NCBI GenBank assembly: GCA_937934635.1 | Contig: CALGZD010000085.1 | Span: 1 to 6,007, forward strand | Length of the DNA stretch: 6,007 nucleotides | Reading direction: 5' to 3' | DNA from: an uncultured Deinococcales bacterium | Lineage (GTDB): Bacteria > Deinococcota > Deinococci > Deinococcales > Trueperaceae | In this document: piece by piece, positions 1-5,410 of the stretch | How the letters are laid out: each line of letters starts with the position of its first letter | Position numbering within the stretch: position 1 is the stretch's first letter | The notes under the pieces: generated by a model | The model's input: the letters and a program-made list of their open reading frames with translations, nothing else | Database searches by the model: none | What the model was told of the DNA's origin: nothing | Position numbers and translations under genes: made by a program

Positions 1-1821
1 CTGTGCCGAAGACATCAGACCATCAAGATACACTTTACTTAAAGCTGTTTCTACACTGGTAGGAAGGTCATGAAAAAAACGACCGTTGTTATCTGAGTAG
101 TCATCTCGCTCAATCACTTGAGTTATTGAACTACCATCTGCTGAACTACCATCTGCTGAACTACCATCTGCTGAACTACCATCTGCATAGTCATAGCGCA
201 ATTGGTAATTCCTAACAAGCGCGTCTTCAAAGCTTAGGCTGCTATATAATCCACCACTTGACAAATCACTTAGCAAATTACTTAACAAATCACTTCCGTC
301 TAGGCTCAGTAGTTCAAAAGACTCTAACGGACGCAACTTCGGGTCTGAAGCATATAGATAAAATCCTTTACTGTTTGCACTCCATTGTCTTTTTAAAGCG
401 TCTATCCGAATCGTAAACCCAGTTTTATCAGTTTCAGAAAACTGATGTAAAACGGTGTAAAGCTTAGGTTCTGTTGTAAGAGTCACGTTCTGAACCTTTA
501 CATTATCCTTACCTGAAAAGAGTGTCAGTGCTGCGTTCTTAGGCTGATCAGCATCTGTCCATAGCCACACACTAAATTCGTAAAAGCTATGACTCAAAGT
601 CTGACCTGTGTCTACAAAATGACTAAGCCAAGGATTTTTCTCTCCATTGAATATCATCTTTACAGCCTTGTCATTCATTACACCGTTTTCATTCATTGAC
701 ACTACATCTGATCTAACAGCCTGCCACGCTGCTTGCTCAAGACTAGATTGTTCAAAGGATTGTGCTTCAGCACCTAGCATATTCACTGCTTGATTTTGAT
801 TTAGTGCTTTTGAAACAGTGGGTACAACTTCCAAATCATCTTGGCAAGCTCCATAGACTGTTGGTATAAGTTCTTGATACAGCCCTATAAAATTGAACTC
901 ATCAAAATAGCCGTAGGGAATTTCCCAAATCACAACATCTGCATAGTCACTATCTAAATCTTTTTCTAAAAAGTAGTGCCTGAGCGAACGCCATAGTCCT
1001 GCGGCACCGTAGCCATAATTGAGGATATCAACATCAAGCTCAGCTTGAAGAAATTCTGCAAAGTTAGAGGTTTGGCTGTAACTTGTACCCCACAATGGAA
1101 CAAGACTTGTTTTACTTTCTGAAAATAAATCTGTTTGATTAGTAGCAGAGTTGAGCTCGTATATGTTTTGTGCTTCAGGGGGAATGGATAGCTTGCACTG
1201 GATGTTGAGGGCTCGAGCCAAATCTGAATCCCTAGCACCAACTTCTCGTAAAACAGCCTCATACTCAGTAAGTTCTAAACCCTCATAAACAGGCTTGCCT
1301 ATTAAAACATCTTTCACTGCTTCCGCTGTCAATGCAGCAGCATTTGGCAACCAATGTGAATCCCGCTTAAAAGAAAAATCTTGCCCTTGGGCATTTTCAA
1401 GCAAATATTCATAGACATTCGGCACAACAAAACCAACATCTGTCAATACTGCCAGAGCATTTTCATAAGACTCAATCGCTTGCTTCAAATCATAGTTTTG
1501 AAAACGTTCTTGACTTAGGTCAAACTTATCGTAGTGCATCATGCCTCGGCTTGGTAATAAAACAAAAACGACTTCAATACCTCTATAGTCAAGCGCAGCC
1601 TTTAATTCTTTAAGCTGTAACAGTGCTTCATCTGTTATGGCAATATCTGAAATTAAATCTGTGCGACTAAAAAGCCAATTATCCAAACCTTGCAAAATTC
1701 TAGGATTATCCTGTTTTGTAATCGCTTCACAAATTTCGAAGGAAAGACTCTCTTGTGCAAACGCAAAACAGTTCAAGAACAATAGACAAATCCCACAGGC
1801 AAGGTACTTCAATAATGACAT
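1..1821 (-). CDS. AlgX/AlgJ-like polysaccharide O-acetyltransferase, exported (3' end outside window)
   Basis: An open frame of 607 codons runs from ATG at 1821 to the window edge with no stop. Residues 1-22 form a signal peptide (Lys5, hydrophobic core, AFA at 20-22 before Gln23), so the product is periplasmic or exported. Residues about 43-305 match the SGNH-like domain of AlgX/AlgJ: GLDNWLF at 45-51, the catalytic-type D154-S-H156-W, a GTSYS motif at 245-249 with candidate nucleophile Ser247, and IWEIP at 298-302. These lie about 20 residues before Asp174, His176 and Ser269 of Pseudomonas AlgX as I recall them. Cys32 and Cys209 could form a disulfide. Residues about 385-495 read like a CBM4/9-type jelly roll. 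Repeat-rich linkers follow, then an unrecognised tail. AlgX has about 474 residues, so this protein is clearly longer. An in-frame TAG seven codons upstream supports the start; the AAGG is rather far, 12 nt away. Acetyl transfer to an exopolysaccharide is inferred; the polymer is unknown. Confidence 0.85.
   Translation of the reverse strand, partial: MSLLKYLACGICLLFLNCFAFAQESLSFEICEAITKQDNPRILQGLDNWLFSRTDLISDIAITDEALLQLKELKAALDYRGIEVVFVLLPSRGMMHYDKFDLSQERFQNYDLKQAIESYENALAVLTDVGFVVPNVYEYLLENAQGQDFSFKRDSHWLPNAAALTAEAVKDVLIGKPVYEGLELTEYEAVLREVGARDSDLARALNIQCKLSIPPEAQNIYELNSATNQTDLFSESKTSLVPLWGTSYSQTSNFAEFLQAELDVDILNYGYGAAGLWRSLRHYFLEKDLDSDYADVVIWEIPYGYFDEFNFIGLYQELIPTVYGACQDDLEVVPTVSKALNQNQAVNMLGAEAQSFEQSSLEQAAWQAVRSDVVSMNENGVMNDKAVKMIFNGEKNPWLSHFVDTGQTLSHSFYEFSVWLWTDADQPKNAALTLFSGKDNVKVQNVTLTTEPKLYTVLHQFSETDKTGFTIRIDALKRQWSANSKGFYLYASDPKLRPLESFELLSLDGSDLLSNLLSDLSSGGLYSSLSFEDALVRNYQLRYDYADGSSADGSSADGSSADGSSITQVIERDDYSDNNGRFFHDLPTSVETALSKVYLDGLMSSAQ
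127..186 (-). repeat. Perfect 15-bp tandem repeat, 4 copies, coding (ADGSS)4
   Basis: The plus-strand unit TGAACTACCATCTGC occurs four times back to back without a mismatch. On the coding strand it is GCAGATGGTAGTTCA, giving Ala-Asp-Gly-Ser-Ser four times at residues 546-565 of the AlgX-like protein. The unit is a multiple of three, so copy-number change would alter linker length without breaking the frame. The composition suggests a flexible, acidic, hydrophilic linker. Confidence 0.97.
256..291 (-). repeat. Imperfect 12-bp tandem repeat, 3 copies, coding [DN]L[LS]S
   Basis: Three adjacent 12-bp units (plus strand ACTTGACAAATC, ACTTAGCAAATT, ACTTAACAAATC) encode DLLS, NLLS and DLSS at residues 511-522 of the AlgX-like protein. 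The units differ by two to four bases, so this array looks older than the 15-bp array 70 bp away. It lies in the same linker region after the jelly-roll domain. Confidence 0.85.
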
Positions 1822-1930
1822 TTCTATAGAATACCTTAACTACAATACCGCTATTCAAGATACTTAAAGCTGGCAGTATTTAGCAGTATCTATTTGCTCA
1901 TACTGCCTATAATTTGTCTATCTACTTTTA
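1822..1930 (-). other. Intergenic gap between the EAL gene and the algX-like gene
   Basis: This 109-bp spacer separates two genes read in the same direction. It contains the GCAGTAT half-site cluster (1872-1907) and an AAGG at 1834-1837 that may serve as ribosome binding site for the algX-like gene. I could not find a convincing -35/-10 pair, nor a hairpin followed by a T-run on the coding strand. Read-through from the EAL gene and a separate, regulated promoter are both possible. Confidence 0.6.
1872..1907. promoter_or_regulatory. Inverted/direct repeat cluster of GCAGTAT, possible operator
   Basis: GGCAGTAT at 1872-1879 is the exact reverse complement of ATACTGCC at 1900-1907. A further GCAGTAT at 1883-1889 lies 10 bp after the first one, about one helical turn, and can pair with 1900-1906 instead. 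This gives either two mutually exclusive hairpins (8 bp with a 20-nt loop, or 7 bp with a 10-nt loop) or three half-sites for a DNA-binding protein. It sits 24 bp past the EAL stop and 50 bp before the algX-like start. No T-run follows on the minus strand, which argues against an intrinsic terminator. The function is inferred. Confidence 0.4.
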
Positions 1931-4477
1931 TTAGTTCGCTTCTGAAAGAAGAACTTCTTCAGCAGGCACAGGTCGAGCATAGTAAAAACCTTGTGCATAA
2001 CCACAGCCAAGCGTTTGCAGGTACTCCGCTTGTTCTTGTGTTTCAATACCTTCAGCAATAATCTCTAAATTAAAACTACTCCCAAGGCGCATGATGTTTT
2101 CAACCAAAGCACGATCTCCTGCATCATCTGAACTCAAACCTATATTCATAATAAAAGAACGATCAATTTTCAACCTGTCACAAGGTAAATTTTGCAAATA
2201 CTTGAGTGAGGAAAAACCAGTTCCAAAATCATCAAGCGCAACGCTCACACCTAAATCACGAATGTCCTGAAGACGTTTTGCCACAAAGCCTATATTGTGC
2301 ATGACAACACCTTCCGTCACTTCAATTTCTAAGTAGTGAGCTTCAAGCCCGCTACTCGCAAGTGCTAACTTAATCGTTTCAACAAAATTTTCATGGGTAA
2401 ACTGCGGAGCAGCCACATTAACAGAAATAGTAATCGGGAAACCTTGTTTGTGCCATCTTACCGCCTGAGCACAGGACTCGAACAACACCCATTTACCAAT
2501 ATCAATAATAAGAAGCGTTTCTTCAGCAACAGGAATAAACTTGCCTGGAGGTACTAGACCTGCTTCTGGGCGTTGCCACCTAAGCAAAGCTTCTACACCT
2601 ACCATTTCACCTGTATCAAAAGAAATCTGAGGTTGATAGTGAAGCAAAAATTCCCCACGCTCAACCGCCAACCGTAAGCTACTTTCTATAGCAGCAAGTT
2701 CACGTACCTCTTTGGCTAGATTTTGCGTAAAAATCCGAATATTACCTTTACCTTTTTGCTTTGCATAATCCATCGCAATCTCAGCATAATTGACTAGAAC
2801 ATGTGGGCTTTCTCCATCTTCAGGATAGCAACTCACACCAATATCCGCATTGAGCATAACAGCTTGTCCATTAACCTTAAAAGCAGCATCTAAACAAGCA
2901 AGATAACGATGGGCAACCCCAAAAATGTCTTCTTTAGCATTCAAATTGTTAATTAAAATAGCGAGTTTCACACCATCAATTCTTGCAATGCTATCAGTAT
3001 CGCTAGTGATTGATTGAAAACGTTGTATGACCTGTTTGAGTAGTTCATCACCATCGGTATTGCCATAGGTATCATTAATCATCTTGAAGTCTTCTAGCTT
3101 CAAAAAAATCACTGCTATTCGTTTTTGCGAGTGCTGTGCATAGTTCATTGCTTGAGCTAGCTGATCACAGAATAAACGACGGTTTGGAAGCCCTGTCAGT
3201 TCATCATGGGATGCTTGATATTCGATTTTCTCAATCAGACTTTGAAGCTCTGTTTCACTATTTTTCTTCTCTGTAATATCAAGAAAGAAACCTTGTGCTT
3301 TGTGAGTCTCTGACTCTGAACCATGTTGAACAAAAAAAGTAGCCTCTAACCAGCGTATTTTCTTTTCTTGTATCAACTTTTCTTCTGTAAAAATTCGAAA
3401 AGCTATTTGGAATTCACTATGCCCTTCCTTTATAGCTTTACGCATAAATTTTTGAAGAATTTCGACATCTTCTGTATGACATATATCTTGTAAAAAATCA
3501 GTCTCTTGATTTAATAGTTTTTCTGTTTCAAAACCATAGCGTTCAATATTGTTAGAAATAAAATCAAAGGCTAGCTGCTCCCCATTTGCAAAAGTTGTAC
3601 ACCTAAAGAAAATCAGTGGGCTATTCTCAATCACTGCATAATTTTGACGCAATTCTTGTTCAATCTGACGAATATTGGTTATATCCATTGAAATACCAAG
3701 GATATAGTTTGCTTCCCCATTTTCGCCAAAGAGAACACGCTTAACCGTCTTGAGATAGCGGTTATTTCCCTTTTCATCCTTTATGACTTCTTCGGGAAAA
3801 TATAAATCTTCTTTGTGCTCGAGCAGCCTTTTATCCTGCTCCATATAGGCAATAGCCTCTTCTTGCCCTAAGCCTTCCATCAGTTCTAAGTCTGTTTTAC
3901 CAAGAAAGCTATCTATTTCGATATTATGTCGTTTTGCTAGCGCCTGATTGACCAGCACATACTGACCTTCGATATTTTTTACAAAAATCAAATTTGGATT
4001 TACATCAACAACTTGTTGAAGGAAATTTTGCCAGCGACTTGTTTTACGATTTAGACTCTTACATACAGTTTCATAGAGTATTTCAGCATTGAACAGGTTT
4101 ATATCTAGGTAATCTGAAACACCACATTCTAGCAACTGGACTTTCTCTTCTATGCTATAGGATGGAATAAGCGCAATCATCTGACCTTTAGCGTGTTGAT
4201 AAAGATTATCAAGCCATACATATAGGTCTGGTGTTGCCTTTACATCAGAAAGGTCCAAAACTAATGTGTTGTGAGTAATTAAATGATTTGGCTGTGCTGT
4301 TAGAGAAACGAAGGTGGGATCGAGCCTGTCATCAGCCACCACAGAACCAAATCTCTCTTCATGTGCAGTCAAGACCAAAATCTTATGACGGTCACTTAAA
4401 ACACTTGGCTGCCACTTTTCATTACTTCTTTTATCGTCAAATTGCTGTCCATCATAAGGGTAAGGGATAGGGGACAT
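1931..4477 (-). CDS. c-di-GMP phosphodiesterase: pseudo-receiver, PAS-PAS, degenerate GGDEF, active-type EAL
   Basis: 848 residues, probably cytoplasmic; no signal peptide or membrane segment is seen. Residues 32-142 look like a receiver fold with Asp75 in LVLDLSD, but lack the N-terminal acidic pair and the conserved Lys. PAS-like domains lie at about 150-268 (ending MDITNIRQIEQEL) and 279-405 (ending FLDITEKK). The GGDEF domain (about 417-585, opening HDELTGLPNRRLF) carries DGVKL at 501-505 in place of GGDEF, Lys460 in place of a metal-binding Asp, and no RxxD inhibitory site, so cyclase activity is unlikely. The EAL domain (about 594-840) keeps the expected catalytic set: Gln615, Glu629 of EALLRW, Asn687, Glu719 and Glu722, Asp749-Asp750 of DDFGTGFSSL, Lys770, Glu809 and Glu812, Gln829. 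It should hydrolyse c-di-GMP to pGpG. The start is fixed by AAAGGT at 4486-4491, eight bases upstream, with an in-frame TAA between it and the ATG. The algX-like gene follows 109 bp downstream. Confidence 0.93.
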   Translation of the reverse strand: MSPIPYPYDGQQFDDKRSNEKWQPSVLSDRHKILVLTAHEERFGSVVADDRLDPTFVSLTAQPNHLITHNTLVLDLSDVKATPDLYVWLDNLYQHAKGQMIALIPSYSIEEKVQLLECGVSDYLDINLFNAEILYETVCKSLNRKTSRWQNFLQQVVDVNPNLIFVKNIEGQYVLVNQALAKRHNIEIDSFLGKTDLELMEGLGQEEAIAYMEQDKRLLEHKEDLYFPEEVIKDEKGNNRYLKTVKRVLFGENGEANYILGISMDITNIRQIEQELRQNYAVIENSPLIFFRCTTFANGEQLAFDFISNNIERYGFETEKLLNQETDFLQDICHTEDVEILQKFMRKAIKEGHSEFQIAFRIFTEEKLIQEKKIRWLEATFFVQHGSESETHKAQGFFLDITEKKNSETELQSLIEKIEYQASHDELTGLPNRRLFCDQLAQAMNYAQHSQKRIAVIFLKLEDFKMINDTYGNTDGDELLKQVIQRFQSITSDTDSIARIDGVKLAILINNLNAKEDIFGVAHRYLACLDAAFKVNGQAVMLNADIGVSCYPEDGESPHVLVNYAEIAMDYAKQKGKGNIRIFTQNLAKEVRELAAIESSLRLAVERGEFLLHYQPQISFDTGEMVGVEALLRWQRPEAGLVPPGKFIPVAEETLLIIDIGKWVLFESCAQAVRWHKQGFPITISVNVAAPQFTHENFVETIKLALASSGLEAHYLEIEVTEGVVMHNIGFVAKRLQDIRDLGVSVALDDFGTGFSSLKYLQNLPCDRLKIDRSFIMNIGLSSDDAGDRALVENIMRLGSSFNLEIIAEGIETQEQAEYLQTLGCGYAQGFYYARPVPAEEVLLSEAN

Positions 4478-4622
4478 AGGGGATTACCTTTCAGTTGCGC
4501 CAAGAAAAGTCCTTTTCATACCCCTGCTACTAGATTACTCTTCTTAACTTCTTAGTTGAAATTGAGCAACTAATAAAACAACCTGCGGTTTCCCAACACA
4601 GGACTTTTAGATCACTACTCAC

Positions 4623-4638
4623 CTACACAGGAGTGTAG
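4623..4638. repeat. Small inverted repeat CTACAC-AGGA-GTGTAG
   Basis: A perfect 6-bp stem with a 4-base loop lies about 150 bp upstream of the EAL start. Its left half overlaps the middle ACACAGG copy. It could be a dyad binding site or a minor hairpin; no T-run follows on either strand. Chance occurrence is possible for a stem this short. Confidence 0.4.
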
Positions 4639-4739
4639 AGCCATGTCTCACACAGGTTTATTACACATTATGAAAAACTTAAATGTAAGCTAGTGTCACA
4701 ATTTACCTGTATACGTGTAACACTGAGCCCGAAAATAGC

Positions 4740-4764
4740 ATTACTAAATAGTATTACTAAATAG
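4740..4764. repeat. Direct repeat ATTACTAAATAG, 2 copies, 13-bp period
   Basis: The 12-base unit is repeated exactly at 4740-4751 and 4753-4764 with one base between, immediately before the 11-bp stem-loop. It resembles either replication slippage or a pair of protein sites in phase at slightly more than one helical turn. Confidence 0.85.
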
Positions 4765-4772
4765 CAGTTCCA

Positions 4773-4798
4773 CGATTCACTGCAACAGCAGTGAATCG
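4773..4798. repeat. Perfect 11-bp stem-loop, AACA loop
   Basis: CGATTCACTGC (4773-4783) and GCAGTGAATCG (4788-4798) are exact reverse complements around a 4-base AACA loop (TGTT on the minus strand). It lies 140 bp past the MaoC stop. No T-run follows in either direction, so it is not a textbook intrinsic terminator. It could stabilise the 3' end of the reductase/MaoC transcript or be part of a dispersed palindromic element together with the following GAGCTTCGTAACGAG. Confidence 0.85.
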
Positions 4799-4869
4799 GC
4801 GAGCTTCGTAACGAGTAAGAATTAACCTGACTCTAATAGATTCTGAGTCCGATGGGTATACACTTCAAT

Positions 4870-4900
4870 AAATCCCCCTAAATCCCCCTTGATAAAGGGG
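4870..4900 (-). repeat. Tandem AAATCCCCCT repeat with CCCCTT-GATA-AAGGGG hairpin
   Basis: AAATCCCCCT is repeated exactly at 4870-4879 and 4880-4889. The second copy continues into a perfect 6-bp stem, CCCCTT (4885-4890) with AAGGGG (4895-4900), around a GATA loop. C-rich hairpins of this wording are, to my recollection, dispersed between genes in several bacterial groups. It lies 38 bp past the MaoC stop and could end the reductase/MaoC transcript. On the minus strand the stem is followed by GATTTAGGGGG rather than a T-run, so any terminator role is weak. Confidence 0.6.
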
Positions 4901-4938
4901 ACTTTCACAAGTAACCAGCTTGAATCGTCAGCCTAAAA

Positions 4939-5409
4939 TCAAAAATACAGTCTCCCAAGCATTTCAGCAATACACGCAGGCTTTTCTTGCCCCTCTATCT
5001 CAATTGTAATAGTTGAAGTCAGTTGTAAACCATTACCTGCTACTTCATCCACACTGAGCAAGGTAGTACGGCTTCGAATTTTTGAACCCTCAAGTACAGG
5101 TGCAGGAAAACGCACCTTATTCATGCCGTAGTTAACACCCAACTTCATGTCTGGGAAACGTGGATTTTCAATATCTACACTCCCTGTCAAGTAAGGGATA
5201 AGAGACAAGCTCAAAAAGCCATGTGCAACCGTGTTGCCAAAAGGTGAGTGTGCCATAGCTTTCTGCTTATCAGTATGAATCCACTGAAAATCCAAAGTTG
5301 CCTCAGCAAATTTATCAATCATGCTTTGGTCAACAACAATCCAATCACTGATATGTGTTTCTTGCCCAACTTCTGCTTCTAAAGTCTTTAATGCTTCGCC
5401 TAAAGCCAT
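4939..5409 (-). CDS. MaoC-family acyl dehydratase ((R)-hydratase-like hot-dog protein)
   Basis: 156 residues, the usual length for a single hot-dog-fold MaoC protein. The hydratase signature is clear: FAEATLDFQWIHTD at 34-47 with the catalytic-type Asp40 and His45, followed by SPFGNTVAHGFLSLSLIPYL at 55-74. The QWIH wording places it with the NodN/Rv0130-like subgroup rather than with classical NPLH enzymes. Family members hydrate trans-2-enoyl-CoA to (R)-3-hydroxyacyl-CoA; the actual substrate here is unknown. The start is ATG at 5407-5409, one base after the TAA of the aldo/keto reductase, with only a weak upstream AAGA. Translation is therefore probably coupled to the upstream gene. No signal peptide; cytoplasmic. 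Its downstream side opens into the repeat-rich gap. Confidence 0.92.
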   Translation of the reverse strand: MALGEALKTLEAEVGQETHISDWIVVDQSMIDKFAEATLDFQWIHTDKQKAMAHSPFGNTVAHGFLSLSLIPYLTGSVDIENPRFPDMKLGVNYGMNKVRFPAPVLEGSKIRSRTTLLSVDEVAGNGLQLTSTITIEIEGQEKPACIAEMLGRLYF

Positions 5410-5410
5410 A

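Larger units (their letters stand above)
4478..4938. other. 461-bp non-coding, repeat-rich gap
   Basis: No credible ORF, tRNA or rRNA was seen here. From the EAL side it holds the EAL ribosome binding site (AAAGGT on the minus strand, 4486-4491), three ACACAGG copies (4596, 4625, 4650), a small CTACAC-AGGA-GTGTAG inverted repeat (4623-4638), a 12-bp direct repeat (4740-4764), an 11-bp stem-loop (4773-4798), GAGCTTCGTAACGAG (4801-4815), a weak GACTC/GAGTC pair (4829-4849), and the C-rich repeat with hairpin (4870-4900). The EAL promoter must lie here if that gene is transcribed separately from the MaoC gene, but I cannot place it. Confidence 0.7.

Noticed and set aside
127..186. CRISPR-like array
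   Set aside because: The units are directly adjacent with no spacers and are in frame within a coding sequence.
966..1262. 98-codon frame on the minus strand
   Set aside because: It lies inside the AlgX-like coding sequence in a different frame; the long frame there carries recognisable SGNH motifs, and this one matches nothing.
1637..1867. 76-codon frame on the plus strand across the start of the algX-like gene
   Set aside because: It is antisense to the signal peptide and first domain of a recognisable protein, and shows no family resemblance of its own.
4288..4470. 60-codon frame on the plus strand
   Set aside because: It is antisense to the N-terminus of the EAL protein and has no recognisable features.
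4668..4673. CATAAT on the minus strand as a -10 box for the EAL gene
   Set aside because: No acceptable -35 hexamer lies 16-18 bp upstream; the nearest, GTGACA, is 21 bp away. Reported as absent rather than forced.
4773..4798. Intrinsic terminator
   Set aside because: The stem is strong but no T-run follows on either strand.
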